In this document: positions 37,129 through 47,187 of the stretch, in pieces
Position numbering within the stretch: the first letter of the stretch is position 1
Layout: each line of letters opens with the position of its first letter
Origin: Tubiluchus corallicola
Lineage: Eukaryota; Priapulida; Priapulimorpha; Priapulimorphida; Tubiluchidae
Direction: 5' to 3'
Length of the DNA stretch: 64,000 bases
Assembly (NCBI GenBank): GCA_030141605.1
Contig: JAQGDQ010002389.1
Location: forward strand, 148,951 to 212,950
Position numbers and translations under genes: made by a program
The notes under the pieces: generated by a model
Seen by the model: only the letters and a program-made list of their open reading frames with translations
Databases searched by the model: none
What the model was told of the DNA's origin: nothing

Positions 37129-38274
37129 ATGCATAAATATCTTATATATTTTTTTCTTCTCTTTCTTGCTGCTTGCGATTCCCCTCCCTCTCCCTTGCAG
37201 TACGAAAAGGTGACTTTAAAACCCATCTCTTTTAAAGAACTTCCAGGGTGGAAATATGATAAAACATCCCATACCCTCCCTGCCCTAAAAGAGTCCTGCA
37301 AATCATTTATGAAACAACCGCAGGAAAACAAACTCCACTCTTCAGGGCTCGGGGGACGCTATAAAGACTGGCATATGAGCTGTAAAATTTTTCTGGTCGA
37401 AGACTCGATAAGCGAACAAAAATTCAGAAAAATTCTTCAAAAACATTTCCAACCTTGGATCGTCGTTGATAACGACCAGCCAACAGGTCTGTTTACTGGC
37501 TATTATCTTCCTCTTCTCTATGGTCATACTCAACCGCAAAAAAATTATTCGCAGCCCGTTTATAAACGTCCACCAGAGCTCATTACAAAAGCCATAAAAG
37601 GAAAGAATCGCTTTGGGCACATGCATAATGGGACATTCCAGCCCTACTACAGCCGGCAACAAATTGATCAAGGTATTTTAAATAATAAAAATTTAGAGCT
37701 TCTATGGGTCCATGATCCAATTGACTTTTTCTTTTTACAAATCCAAGGATCAGGGCGAGTCAAAATGAAAGATGGATCAGAATTTATTATCGGCTATGAC
37801 GGGCAAAATGGGCATTCTTATTTTCCAATCGGTCGATATCTTATTGAACAAAACGAAATCCCTAGAGAAAAAATATCCCTGCAATCCATAAAAATATGGC
37901 TACGTAACAATCCAGAGCAAGCCAAACAAATTATGTGGAAAAATCCCTCATGGGTATTTTTTCGTATTCTAAAAGATATAAAAAACCCTAAAGGAGCTCA
38001 GGGTGTAGAATTAACTTCCGGTCGGAGTCTCGCTGTTGACAGAGCGTATTTTCCCCTGGGAATACCCATGTGGCTATCAACTTCATATCCAGGCCCCCTC
38101 CAATTTCCTCTACAGCGCCTCACCGTCGCTCAAGATACAGGAGGAGCAATTAAAGGCGTTATTCGTGGAGATCTATTCACAGGATATGGAAATAAAGCAC
38201 AATATATTGCCGGAAATATGAAGCAAAGCGGGCAATATTACCTCCTTCTTCCCAAAACATTAAACCTTCTATAA
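37129..38274 (+). CDS. mltA: Membrane-bound lytic murein transglycosylase A (lipoprotein)
   Basis: A 381-residue MltA cleaving peptidoglycan with formation of 1,6-anhydro-MurNAc. The lipobox LAAC (about residues 13-16) marks a lipoprotein. The MltA domain includes GLFTGYYLPLLYGH, FFFLQIQGSGRVKMKDG and the C-terminal 3D domain QDTGGAIKGVIRGDLFTGYG containing the conserved catalytic-Asp region. Tim44-like, MltA and Smr genes in this order are a conserved alphaproteobacterial block. Confidence 0.95.
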   Translation: MHKYLIYFFLLFLAACDSPPSPLQYEKVTLKPISFKELPGWKYDKTSHTLPALKESCKSFMKQPQENKLHSSGLGGRYKDWHMSCKIFLVEDSISEQKFRKILQKHFQPWIVVDNDQPTGLFTGYYLPLLYGHTQPQKNYSQPVYKRPPELITKAIKGKNRFGHMHNGTFQPYYSRQQIDQGILNNKNLELLWVHDPIDFFFLQIQGSGRVKMKDGSEFIIGYDGQNGHSYFPIGRYLIEQNEIPREKISLQSIKIWLRNNPEQAKQIMWKNPSWVFFRILKDIKNPKGAQGVELTSGRSLAVDRAYFPLGIPMWLSTSYPGPLQFPLQRLTVAQDTGGAIKGVIRGDLFTGYGNKAQYIAGNMKQSGQYYLLLPKTLNLL

Positions 38275-38295
38275 ATAAATTGTTGCAAAATCCTT

Positions 38296-38996
38296 ATGAA
38301 AAAACAAAAAAACACACAGCGTTCAAGCCATGAAACATCTCACCAAAATCAGGAAAAACATACAAAAAAATTTTCCCTTTCTTCAGACGATCTTTCTCTG
38401 TGGTCAAAAGTGCAAACGACAACAACACCCCTTAAAAAAAAACATATCCCTCCTTGCAACATGACAACATAACACAAACAGAAAATTCTCCACCTGCAAG
38501 TGATACGCCTTCTTTCTCAGAAAAAAATATGGATTCTCTTTATACACAGTTTGACTATACATATACCTATAAGTCTCAATCCCCTAACAAATCTCTTTCT
38601 CAAAAAAATAACACACAGGCGCACAACACAACAACCTCTTCTTCCTTCTTAGAATTAACTCACGGAAGCATGGCTGATATCGATAAGCGAAGCATGCAGC
38701 GCCTACGAAAAGGAAAAATCACTATTGATGGAAAACTTGATCTTCATGGCATGTCACAACAAGAAGCTTGGCGTAAATTTTTCCGCTTTATAGTCCATTC
38801 CTCTCAAGCAGGAAAACGACATGTTATGGTTATTACAGGAAAAGGGCGCAATCAAACCGGAATACTGAAACAAAAAGTTCCACAATGGATCAATACTCCC
38901 TCCATTCGCCCCTATGTTATCGCTTTTCACTACGCTACAGCCCAGCATGGCGGTGAAGGCGCTCTTTATATTAAGTTACGAAAACTGCCCCATTAA
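38296..38996 (+). CDS. Smr-domain protein, reading frame interrupted at an A9 tract
   Basis: Two overlapping frames together look like one Smr-domain gene. From ATG 38296 (22 bp after mltA) the first frame has [19 protein letters not shown], matching the N-terminus of alphaproteobacterial Smr proteins, but stops at 38470-38472. The second frame opens after a stop at 38433-38435 and runs to 38996. It contains the Smr domain with [17 protein letters not shown] and the C-terminal [11 protein letters not shown]. The overlap (38436-38472) begins in nine consecutive A's (38434-38442), so a -1 shift there joins them. This could be slippage-based expression, a real inactivating indel or a sequence error. 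Without shifting, translation of the second frame would need the TTG at 38454. Smr domains are putative nucleases. Confidence 0.75.
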
Positions 38997-39103
38997 GCAC
39001 TAAAAATGTCCTCAAGCCGCTCGGAATAGCTTGCAGCTTCTTATTTTCCCTTGTATTCTTACAAGGATCATACTGTGCCAATAAGCTACTGCAGGAGAAA
39101 AAA

Positions 39104-40720
39104 ATGAGCTCTTATAAATATCATCCCATGTTCCCATTAAAAAAGCCTTCATTATCATGGAGACTTCTTACTCGCGAAGGCATAAAAACCCTTTCTATCG
39201 ATGGAAAAAACTATCTGAAAATTGACCGTTCCGTATTGACGACACTGGCAGAGATAGCATTTCATGATATTTCTCACTATATGAGATCTTCTCATTTAGA
39301 GCAATTGCGAACAATTTTAGAAGATCCTCAAGCTTCCACAAATGACCGATTCGTCGCAAGAGAACTCCTTATCAATGCCGATATTGCCTCAGAAGGCATT
39401 CTCCCTATGTGCCAAGATACAGGAACTGCCATCATTATGGGAAAAAAAGGACAGTATGTTCTTACTGATTTTAACGAAGAAGATGCTCTTTCCGAAGGTG
39501 CTTTCAAAACATGGCAAAATAATAATTTACGCTACAGCCAAACAGCCGCCCTTGATATGTTCAAAGAAACAAACACAGGCAATAACCTACCCGCACAAAT
39601 TGACCTCTTGGCAACAAGTGGCGATCACTATGAATTCCTCTTTATGGCAAAAGGAGGAGGATCCGCTAATAAAACATACCTTTATCAAGAAACTAAAGCA
39701 CTCCTTAACCCCGAAACATTAAAAAATTTCCTGTCAGAAAAATTACGCCTTATTGGAACTTCTGCATGCCCACCTTACCATCTGGCAATCGTTATCGGAG
39801 GAACTTCCGCTGAAACAACCTTAAAAACCGTTAAACTCGCTTCAGCTCGCTATCTTGATACACTTCCCTCTGAAGGAAACGCCTATGGGCAAGCGTTCCG
39901 TGATAAAAATATGGAAGAAATCATCCTGAAAATGTGCCAAGATTTCGGCATAGGCGCGCAATTAGGCGGTAAATATTTCTGCCACGATGTTCGCGTTATA
40001 AGACTTCCACGTCATGGCGCCTCCTGCCCTGTCGGAATCGGTGTATCCTGCTCCGCAGATCGGCAGGTGCTGGCTAAAATAACATCCGAAGGCGCCTTTA
40101 TAGAACAGTTGGAAACAGAGCCTCAAAAATATCTCCCAACAATACAAACAGAAGAGAAAAAACCCATTCCTGTTAACCTTAATCAGCCGATGAAAACTAT
40201 TCTCTCCACACTTTCTTCCTACCCTGTCAAAACCCTTCTTTCCCTTACAGGAACCCTTATTGTCGCCCGTGATATCGCTCATGCTAAATTAAAAGAATGT
40301 TTAGACCAAGGCGAAAAACTTCCCGACTATTTCTGCAACCACCCCATTTATTATGCCGGTCCAGCAAAAACACCCGATGGCTATCCTTCCGGCTCCTTCG
40401 GGCCAACAACCGCTGGTCGTATGGATTCTTATGTGGATCTCTTTCAAGCACACGGTGGAAGTATGATTATGCTCGCAAAAGGAAATCGCTCCGATCAAGT
40501 TACAAAAGCATGCCATAAATATGGCGGTTTTTATCTTGCCTCTATTGGAGGACCCGCCGCACGCCTTGCTCGTGACTGCATTAAAAAGATTGAATGTATC
40601 GCCTACCATGAACTTGGAATGGAAGCCATCTGGAAAATCGAAGTTGAAAATTTTCCAGCTATGATCATTGTAGATGATAAAGGGCATGATTTCTTTAAAG
40701 AAATTTTAAAACCATCATAA
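39104..40720 (+). CDS. Fumarate hydratase, class I ([4Fe-4S])
   Basis: A 538-residue class I (FumA/FumB-like) fumarase, oxygen-sensitive, interconverting fumarate and malate. Cluster-ligand cysteines lie in [12 protein letters not shown], in [16 protein letters not shown] and near [18 protein letters not shown] and [17 protein letters not shown] are family signatures, and the C-terminal beta domain begins [25 protein letters not shown] precedes ATG 39104. It is followed after 19 bp by galE. The need for Fe-S assembly fits the ISC operon upstream. Confidence 0.95.
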   Translation: MSSYKYHPMFPLKKPSLSWRLLTREGIKTLSIDGKNYLKIDRSVLTTLAEIAFHDISHYMRSSHLEQLRTILEDPQASTNDRFVARELLINADIASEGILPMCQDTGTAIIMGKKGQYVLTDFNEEDALSEGAFKTWQNNNLRYSQTAALDMFKETNTGNNLPAQIDLLATSGDHYEFLFMAKGGGSANKTYLYQETKALLNPETLKNFLSEKLRLIGTSACPPYHLAIVIGGTSAETTLKTVKLASARYLDTLPSEGNAYGQAFRDKNMEEIILKMCQDFGIGAQLGGKYFCHDVRVIRLPRHGASCPVGIGVSCSADRQVLAKITSEGAFIEQLETEPQKYLPTIQTEEKKPIPVNLNQPMKTILSTLSSYPVKTLLSLTGTLIVARDIAHAKLKECLDQGEKLPDYFCNHPIYYAGPAKTPDGYPSGSFGPTTAGRMDSYVDLFQAHGGSMIMLAKGNRSDQVTKACHKYGGFYLASIGGPAARLARDCIKKIECIAYHELGMEAIWKIEVENFPAMIIVDDKGHDFFKEILKPS

Positions 40721-40739
40721 AAAATAGGAAATTTATAAA

Positions 40740-41753
40740 ATGCCATCTCTAAAAAAATATAATCGTGTCCTCGTAACAGGAGGGCAAGGATATATTGGAT
40801 CACATGCTGTATTGGAGCTTATGCAACAGGGCTGGGATGTTATTTCTGTCGACAATTTGATAACAGGAAATAAAAACTTCAAACCTAAAGGCGCTATATT
40901 TCATAACGCCGATATTGGCGATACATCCTTTATGGATACACTCTTAGCCACACACCCTGTTGACGCTATTATGCATTTTGCAGGATCAATTGTCGTACCT
41001 GAATCTGTTGTCGATCCCATAAAATACTACAAAAATAATACACTAAATTCCCTTAACCTCACTCAGTTAGCTGTATATCATAAAGTGCCTGTCTTTATTT
41101 TTTCATCAACCGCTGCCGTTTATGGAGAACCTCCCGTCAACACTATTCTTGAAACAACAGCAACAAATCCCATCACGCCCTATGGTTCTTCAAAACTTAT
41201 GACTGAAAAAATTTTAGAAGATGTCGCTTGTGTTAATGATATACGCTACGGAATTCTCCGCTACTTCAATGTTGCAGGTGCCGATCCTCAAAAACGTTCC
41301 GGGCAAGCTAACCCAGAATCAACACACCTAGTTAAAAGACTCTGCCAAACCGCTTTAGGAATCTATAACTCTATCGAGATATACGGAACCGACTACGATA
41401 CACCAGATGGAACATGTATACGAGATTATATCCATGTAAAAGATCTTATCCAAGCACACACTATGCTCTTAACCTATTTACTCGATGGAAATTCCAGTGG
41501 AATCTTTAATTGTGGCTATGGAACAGGGACGTCTGTTAAAAAAGCGGTCGACCTATTTCAATCTGTTAATGATATCGATATTAATGTTACAATAAAAGAG
41601 CGGCGTCAGGGCGACCCCTCTATACTGATCGCGAATTCTGATCATCTACAGAAAACACTCGGATGGAAAGGAAAAGCCAGCCTTGATGATATCTTAAAAA
41701 GTGCTTTTTTGTGGGAGAAGGAATTGCAAAAGAGTAAGATTAATTCACCCTGA
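40740..41753 (+). CDS. galE: UDP-glucose 4-epimerase
   Basis: A 337-residue extended short-chain dehydrogenase. NAD-binding GGQGYIGSHAVLELM, catalytic Ser in FSSTAAVYGEP and Tyr-x3-Lys in PYGSSKLMTEKIL, and the C-terminal NCGYGTG and RRQGDPSILIANSD are typical of GalE. It interconverts UDP-glucose and UDP-galactose, serving galactose use and envelope glycans. It is likely co-transcribed with the fumarase gene. Functional linkage to the alpha-galactosidase cluster about 9 kb downstream is plausible but inferred. Confidence 0.93.
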   Translation: MPSLKKYNRVLVTGGQGYIGSHAVLELMQQGWDVISVDNLITGNKNFKPKGAIFHNADIGDTSFMDTLLATHPVDAIMHFAGSIVVPESVVDPIKYYKNNTLNSLNLTQLAVYHKVPVFIFSSTAAVYGEPPVNTILETTATNPITPYGSSKLMTEKILEDVACVNDIRYGILRYFNVAGADPQKRSGQANPESTHLVKRLCQTALGIYNSIEIYGTDYDTPDGTCIRDYIHVKDLIQAHTMLLTYLLDGNSSGIFNCGYGTGTSVKKAVDLFQSVNDIDINVTIKERRQGDPSILIANSDHLQKTLGWKGKASLDDILKSAFLWEKELQKSKINSP

Positions 41754-41767
41754 AACAATCTCCTCTA

Positions 41768-41796
41768 TTGCAATGAAAATATAAATTCGTTATATT
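41768..41796 (+). promoter_or_regulatory. Promoter for the orphan sugar-ABC ATPase gene
   Basis: TTGCAA (41768-41773) and TATATT (41791-41796), 17-bp spacer, 46 bp before the start at 41843, in the galE-ATPase gap. Confidence 0.45.
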
Positions 41797-41842
41797 CTAA
41801 ATAATCGAAAAATAAAATGCTAAATTAAACGGGAGCGTTGCT

Positions 41843-42991
41843 ATGGCAGAAGTGGTTTTAGAAAATATTTATAAGAGTTTTGGTAATGTAAAAGTTATTC
41901 ATGGTGTCGATTTAAAAATTGACCATGGTGACTTTGTCGTGTTCGTTGGCCCATCTGGATGCGGAAAATCGACATTACTAAGACTCGTTGCAGGCCTAGA
42001 AGATATTACAGAAGGTAATCTTTACATCGATAAGGCTTTATGTAATGAAAAACCTCCTCGAGATCGAGGGATCGCTATGGTTTTTCAATCCTATGCCCTC
42101 TATCCTCATATGACAGTCTTTGATAATATGGCTTTTAGTATGAAGCTAGAAAAACGCCCAAAAGAAGAAATTCGTGAAAAAGTAGGGCAAGTTGCTCAGA
42201 TCCTGCAGATGGAACATTTACTTGATCGTAAACCTGCTGCTCTTTCTGGCGGGCAACGTCAGCGCGTTGCTATAGGACGAGCTATTGTTCGTAACCCAAA
42301 AGTCTTTCTTTTTGATGAGCCTCTTTCAAATCTGGATGCTTCCTTGCGGGGCGCTATGCGTATTGAGATTGCTAAACTTCATCACGAACTCGATACAACA
42401 ATGATCTATGTGACGCATGATCAGGTCGAAGCTATGACATTGGCCGATAAGATTGTTGTGCTGCAAGATGGCATTGTCGAACAATATGGAACCCCCATGG
42501 AGCTCTACCATTGCCCACAAAATATGTTTGTCGCCAGCTTTATCGGGAGTCCGAAAATGAATTTCATTAAAACAACGATTCATGAAATTACAAAAGAAGG
42601 AGTCTCTGTTAACCTTCCTGGAAGCAATCCCGTATTAATCCCTGTTGAGCCTCACAATCATATTTCCGCAGGCGCACCTGTAACCCTAGGAATTCGCCCC
42701 GAACATCTTAATGAAACAAATGAGGGAAATGCCTCAATTGCAACATCCGTTTCCGTAGTTGAACGCCTAGGTAATGAAACAATTATCTATGCAACAACAG
42801 AAGATAACCAACCTGTCTCTATTTTAACAGAAGGAACATCAACAACCGCTATGGGAACAACCATTCAGGCCGGATTTGACTCTGAAAATTGCCACCTGTT
42901 CGACGAGAAAGAACAAGCTTTCAAGCGAAAAATCGTTCCTGATATCGTTAATTTCGGAAAAGACAAATTTGTTGATAGAGCAACTGCATAG
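41843..42991 (+). CDS. Sugar-type ABC ATPase (UgpC/MalK/MsmX family), orphan
   Basis: A 382-residue ABC ATPase of the CUT1 carbohydrate class. Walker A GPSGCGKSTLLRLVAGLE, Q-loop AMVFQSYALYPHMTV, signature [16 protein letters not shown], Walker B VFLFDEPLSNLDASLR and H-loop VTHDQVEAMTLAD are all intact. The C-terminal regulatory OB/TOBE region (about 240-370) includes LGIRPEHL. No CUT1 permease or binding protein is adjacent, so it may energise transporters encoded elsewhere, as MsmX does. AACGGGAG precedes ATG 41843. The two family-5 importers in the window carry their own ATPases. Confidence 0.92.
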   Translation: MAEVVLENIYKSFGNVKVIHGVDLKIDHGDFVVFVGPSGCGKSTLLRLVAGLEDITEGNLYIDKALCNEKPPRDRGIAMVFQSYALYPHMTVFDNMAFSMKLEKRPKEEIREKVGQVAQILQMEHLLDRKPAALSGGQRQRVAIGRAIVRNPKVFLFDEPLSNLDASLRGAMRIEIAKLHHELDTTMIYVTHDQVEAMTLADKIVVLQDGIVEQYGTPMELYHCPQNMFVASFIGSPKMNFIKTTIHEITKEGVSVNLPGSNPVLIPVEPHNHISAGAPVTLGIRPEHLNETNEGNASIATSVSVVERLGNETIIYATTEDNQPVSILTEGTSTTAMGTTIQAGFDSENCHLFDEKEQAFKRKIVPDIVNFGKDKFVDRATA

Positions 42992-43003
42992 CTTCGAAAA
43001 AAC

Positions 43004-43031
43004 TTGATTTTTTTCAATAATATCCTATAAT
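43004..43031 (+). promoter_or_regulatory. Promoter for the BI-1/YccA-family gene
   Basis: TTGATT (43004-43009) and a perfect TATAAT (43026-43031), 16-bp spacer, 85 bp upstream of the preferred ATG. Confidence 0.5.
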
Positions 43032-43115
43032 CATGTGCTCATAGTCATTAACAGTGGTACTGTTGCCTTTTGGCTCATACCCAAGAAAATTGAAAATCTA
43101 AGGAAATTGTACATT

Positions 43116-43835
43116 ATGAACAATAATCAAGAGCATTCTCTTCATACAACTGCCTCTATGTCACAGGCTATGCGGATCGATGTTGGCCTAAGACAATATA
43201 TGCTAAAAGTTTACAATTATATGTCCGGAGCACTAGCTGTCAGCGGTCTTACCGCTTACTTTATCGCAAGTTCACCAGGATTATTTATAGCTCTTAACAC
43301 CGGAGGATTAGGATTCATCGTTATGTTAGCTCCTCTGGGATTCATTATGGTGCTTTCTTTTGGCATCAACAAGTTAAGCATAAATGTCGCTCAAGCGTTA
43401 TTTTGGGCCTTTGCCGTGGTCATGGGAATTTCTTTATCCAATATCTTTATGATCTATACACAAGCCAGTATTACAAAAGTCTTTTTCATAACCTCTGCGA
43501 CTTTCGCCACCATGAGTATATACGGCTATACAACAAAAACAAATCTCATGCAGTTCAGTACTTTCTTCCTCATGGGGCTTATCGGGATTATTATCGCTTC
43601 TGTCGTTAACCTCTTTATGCAAAGTGACGCCTTAAGTTATGGAATTTCTGTTGTCGGTGTATTGGTTTTTGTTGGCCTAACCGCTTGGGATACACAAAAA
43701 ATTAAATTGTCATACAGAGCCACAGATACAGAAGAAGCCACTGGAAAAAAAGCAATTTACGGCGCTTTGTCACTCTATCTTGATTTTATCAACCTGTTGC
43801 TTTTCCTTTTAAGGCTTATAGGAGATCGGCGATAG
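43116..43835 (+). CDS. Bax inhibitor-1/YccA family inner-membrane protein
   Basis: About 239 residues, seven hydrophobic segments after a polar N-terminus (MNNNQEHSLHTTASMSQAMR). Family signatures are YMLKVYNYMSGALAVSGLTAY and FVGLTAWDTQKIK with YLDFINLLLFLLRLIG at the end. Bacterial relatives (YccA, YetJ) interact with FtsH or leak calcium; the role here is unknown. ATG 43116 with AAGGA is preferred over a GTG at 43035, which lies only 4 bp past the predicted -10 box. Confidence 0.9.
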   Translation: MNNNQEHSLHTTASMSQAMRIDVGLRQYMLKVYNYMSGALAVSGLTAYFIASSPGLFIALNTGGLGFIVMLAPLGFIMVLSFGINKLSINVAQALFWAFAVVMGISLSNIFMIYTQASITKVFFITSATFATMSIYGYTTKTNLMQFSTFFLMGLIGIIIASVVNLFMQSDALSYGISVVGVLVFVGLTAWDTQKIKLSYRATDTEEATGKKAIYGALSLYLDFINLLLFLLRLIGDRR

Positions 43836-43858
43836 CTATCTCTGCAAGCTCAAGATTT

Positions 43859-43893
43859 AAAAACCAGTTTACGTTTTGTAAGCTGGTTTTTTT
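43859..43893 (+). terminator. Intrinsic terminator after the BI-1 family gene
   Basis: A near-perfect inverted repeat (AAAAACCAGTTTAC / GTAAGCTGGTTTTT, one G-T pair) with loop GTTT(T), followed by a run of T's to 43893. It lies between convergent genes, so it may also act on rnr transcripts through the A-run on the other side. Confidence 0.85.
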
Positions 43894-43927
43894 AATCTCT
43901 TGGCAAAATATCAGAAAAATTGTCCTT

Positions 43928-46087
43928 TTAAGAAACAATATAAAATAACAAACTACCAGAAATAGAAGACGCTTCCTGTAAAACAACAGAAACCCTTAAA
44001 CCAATCCCAAAAGTACGATGAGAGCGCCTTCCTCTTAATGTCTGCGCCTTTTGATTATAATAATAATAATCCTCCGGTAAAAAGCGCATAGGAACCAAAC
44101 CATGAAGACCATTTTCCTCTAAAACAACAAAAAAACCAAATCGCCCTACAGACGAAATTCGTGCGGAAAACTTATTTCCAATTTGTGTTTCCATCCAACT
44201 CGCTGAAAAACGATCTAGTGCGCTCCGCTCTGCCTGAACAGCCCGCCTTTCCATATTAGAAATATGAAGAGCGGCGTCAGAAAAATCACAACCCATCTCT
44301 TCAATGCCTCCCTTTCCTAAATTCATAGAAGTAATTAATGCACGATGAACTAATAAATCCGCATAACGACGAATAGGCGACGTAAAATGGCAATAGCATT
44401 GCAGCGATAAGCCAAAATGACCCTGATTATTATTATCGTAAAAAGCCTGAGATTGAGCTCTCAAAATTGCTTCATTAATTTGAGTATACATTTTATGAGA
44501 CTTAAATTTCTCTAAAACACTATTAAAATCCCTTGCACGAAAATTCCCTAAATGCGATAGACGGATACCTAGAGAACGTAAAAAATCTCTAAGTATCTCA
44601 ACCTTTTCTAAAGACGGTGACGGATGAACACGATAGACACATAAACCAGCTTTATGCATTCCATACGCTTCCAAGGTCTCCGCAGCAGCAACATTTGCCG
44701 CAATCATCATATCCTCTATCATCCGATGGCTTGCAAAACGATCCTGCTTCTTTACAGATTCTATTCTCCCTTCTTCATCCCACATAATGCTATTTTCTTC
44801 CAAATCAAGCTCTAATGCCGAGCGAGACAAACGATCCTTCAATAAAGATTGCCAAACTCCATATAACGGCTTGATAACAGATTCCAAAAGAGGAGCCACC
44901 ATATCATCACAAAAGCCATCAAGGGCGTTTTGAACCTGATTATAGGTTAAACGCGCGCTTGAACATATAACAGCCCGACAAAAATGATGCGATAAAATCT
45001 TTCCATGTTCATCAATATGTAAACGCACAACCAGCACAGGTCTGTCCTCATGAGGGCGTAAAGAACATAAGTTATTTGATAAAATCTCCGGCAGCATAGG
45101 AACGACAGAATCCGGAAAATAAACAGAAGTTCCTCTTTCAAACGCACAGAGATCTAAAAGGCTAGACGGGCGAACATACCAAGCAACATCCGCAATCGCA
45201 ACATGCAAATACCAGCAGCCCTTTTGCTCTGTATCAGCATAAGCATATACGGCGTCATCAAAATCCTTCGCATCATCACCATCAATCGTCACAAAAGGCA
45301 ATGCCCGTAAATCTTTTCGATTTTCACCAGAAAGCGCTAAAGGAAGATCATGAGCAATATAATCAAGAATCTCTTCTGAAAAAATATATGGAAGACCATA
45401 TTCCGCTATTGTCAATGGTGTGATCGATTCCAAACCGCCAAACCGCCCAACATATGACTCAATATGCGCATACCTCCTCACTCTGCGCCTCATTCCAGAA
45501 ATAGAGCGTGCCCAAACTAAACTTCCCTCTTTGAAATTTTGCCCCTTTTCCAAAACAACATCATATTTTCTTTTATCCTTTTTACTAACAGGGACAACAA
45601 CTCCTCGTCCCTCTATAGCTTTATAAACAGCTAAAAAACGCTCCCCACCATTAACAAGGAAACGAATAACAGTCGCTATATAATATTTTTCTGTTTTTTT
45701 CTGCACACGCGCTAAAACCAACATACCAGAACGCAGCGAGCGATAGCTTTTCCGTAACTTTAAAATAATCGGCTTAGAAAAATTATAACGCTCTGCTAAA
45801 GACGGTTCTAAAAAAGCCTGCCACTCTCCCCGAGAATTTCTCTCGCCAACAATAAGCTTGCAAACAGAAGGAAAATCCTCTTTCGGTTTTTCCTGATCCA
45901 CTCTGTAATAACGCCCTCCTTCTTTTAATATGAGCCCATCGGCAATCATCTCACGCAATAGCTTTTTTAAAGTAATACGCTCCGCCCCCTTGAAACCAAA
46001 CGCATGCGCTATCTCACGCTTGGTAGGCTCATGAATAGTATTTTCCATAAAGTCAAGAATATCATTCTTTGTCAGTTTTAAAGCCAT
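43928..46087 (-). CDS. rnr: Ribonuclease R
   Basis: About 719-residue RNase II/R exoribonuclease. The N-terminal winged helix (MALKLTKNDILDFMEN, PTKREIAHAFGFKGAERITLKKLLREM) is typical of RNase R. Cold-shock domains come next, then the RNB catalytic core (LPFVTIDGDDAKDFDDAVYA with the metal-binding Asp cluster; GTSVYFPDSVVPMLPEILSN; CYCHFTSPIRRYADLLVHRAL) and a C-terminal S1 domain (NKFSARISSVGRFGFFVVLEE). It degrades structured RNA 3' to 5'. ATG 46087 with GAAAGG is preferred; the longer frame to 46150 lacks family support. The C-terminal Lys-rich tail of E. coli RNase R is missing. Confidence 0.94.
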   Translation of the reverse strand: MALKLTKNDILDFMENTIHEPTKREIAHAFGFKGAERITLKKLLREMIADGLILKEGGRYYRVDQEKPKEDFPSVCKLIVGERNSRGEWQAFLEPSLAERYNFSKPIILKLRKSYRSLRSGMLVLARVQKKTEKYYIATVIRFLVNGGERFLAVYKAIEGRGVVVPVSKKDKRKYDVVLEKGQNFKEGSLVWARSISGMRRRVRRYAHIESYVGRFGGLESITPLTIAEYGLPYIFSEEILDYIAHDLPLALSGENRKDLRALPFVTIDGDDAKDFDDAVYAYADTEQKGCWYLHVAIADVAWYVRPSSLLDLCAFERGTSVYFPDSVVPMLPEILSNNLCSLRPHEDRPVLVVRLHIDEHGKILSHHFCRAVICSSARLTYNQVQNALDGFCDDMVAPLLESVIKPLYGVWQSLLKDRLSRSALELDLEENSIMWDEEGRIESVKKQDRFASHRMIEDMMIAANVAAAETLEAYGMHKAGLCVYRVHPSPSLEKVEILRDFLRSLGIRLSHLGNFRARDFNSVLEKFKSHKMYTQINEAILRAQSQAFYDNNNQGHFGLSLQCYCHFTSPIRRYADLLVHRALITSMNLGKGGIEEMGCDFSDAALHISNMERRAVQAERSALDRFSASWMETQIGNKFSARISSVGRFGFFVVLEENGLHGLVPMRFLPEDYYYYNQKAQTLRGRRSHRTFGIGLRVSVVLQEASSISGSLLFYIVS

Positions 46088-46185
46088 AAATACCTTTCGC
46101 TGTTCTTTATCTCTGCCTATAAAAAAAACAGCAGAGCCACCTATAAGCAATATAAGCTTTTCCAGTATTTTTTATAATGGTAGGG

Positions 46186-47187
46186 TTATTTTTTCTCTAA
46201 AATACGGGCAACGTCAATAGCACAGTATGTTAAAACTGCACACGCACCTGCTCGACGTAACGATAAAAGAGTCTCCAGTGCAACCTGCTCATAATGAATA
46301 TAACCAGCAGCAGCAGCAACCCTCAACATAGCATACTCACCACTAACATGATACGCCATCACAGGGATAGAAAAATGATCCGAAATACGGTGTATAATAT
46401 CCATATAAGACAATGCCGGCTTAACAATAACGCCATCAGTCCCTTCTGAAATATCTAGAGCAACCTCTCGAAGCGCTTCAGCACTGTTTGCCGGATCCAT
46501 CTGATATGTTAACTTGTCACCTTGCAAACAAGCCCCCGAGCCAACAGCCTCCCGAAATGGACCATAAAATCCAGACGCATACTTCGCTGCGTAAGATAAA
46601 ATTCCCACATGTGAAAATCCCTTACTTTCCAGTACCTCCCGTATGCAACCAACACGACCATCCATCATATCGGACGGAGCAACAATATGGCAACCACTCT
46701 CCGCTAAAGACAAGGCCTGTTGACATAAAATATCTATACTTTCATCATTAATAACATTCCCATCGCAGACAATCCCATCGTGGCCATCTGAATTATAAGG
46801 ATCAAGAGCAACATCACAAATAACCCCTATATCATTAAAACGAGACGTAATCTCCGCTACAGCACGGCAAACCAAATTATCCCGATTATAAGACTCTCGC
46901 GCATCAGGGGTTTTTAAAGAAGATTTAATATAAGGAAATAACGCAACCGCTTTAATTCCAAGCTCTCGCGCAAAAGAAATCTCCTTGATCATCTCATCTA
47001 AACTTAAACGATAAACCGAAGGCATAGAAGGAATAGGCTGGCGCTCACCAGTCCCTTCCACAATAAATAATGGCCAGATCAAATCTGAAGACGATAAACG
47101 ATATTCCGCCACTAGCTCCCGTAACCAGCCATGCGCTCGATTACGACGCATACGCGTATAAGGAAAATGGCCACTTAGACTCTTCAT
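46186..47187 (-). CDS. hemB: Delta-aminolevulinic acid dehydratase (porphobilinogen synthase)
   Basis: A 333-residue heme-pathway enzyme condensing two ALA molecules. The Schiff-base lysines are in SYAAKYASGFYGPFR and DGVIVKPALSYMDII. The metal loop reads CDVALDPYNSDGHDG, with Asp residues instead of the zinc-binding Cys triad, so this is the Mg-dependent alphaproteobacterial type. The start is ATG 47187 with a weak ribosome-binding site. The 284-bp gap to purA contains no gene that I can support. Confidence 0.95.
   Translation of the reverse strand: MKSLSGHFPYTRMRRNRAHGWLRELVAEYRLSSSDLIWPLFIVEGTGERQPIPSMPSVYRLSLDEMIKEISFARELGIKAVALFPYIKSSLKTPDARESYNRDNLVCRAVAEITSRFNDIGVICDVALDPYNSDGHDGIVCDGNVINDESIDILCQQALSLAESGCHIVAPSDMMDGRVGCIREVLESKGFSHVGILSYAAKYASGFYGPFREAVGSGACLQGDKLTYQMDPANSAEALREVALDISEGTDGVIVKPALSYMDIIHRISDHFSIPVMAYHVSGEYAMLRVAAAAGYIHYEQVALETLLSLRRAGACAVLTYCAIDVARILEKK

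Noticed and set aside
38454-38996. TTG at 38454 as the genuine start of the Smr gene
   Set aside because: The upstream frame from 38296 carries the conserved Smr N-terminal segment and lies right behind mltA, so a split gene is more likely than a TTG-started short one.
43035-43115. GTG-initiated 27-residue N-terminal extension of the BI-1 family protein
   Set aside because: The GTG lies only 4 bp past the predicted -10 box and the extension is unlike the family.
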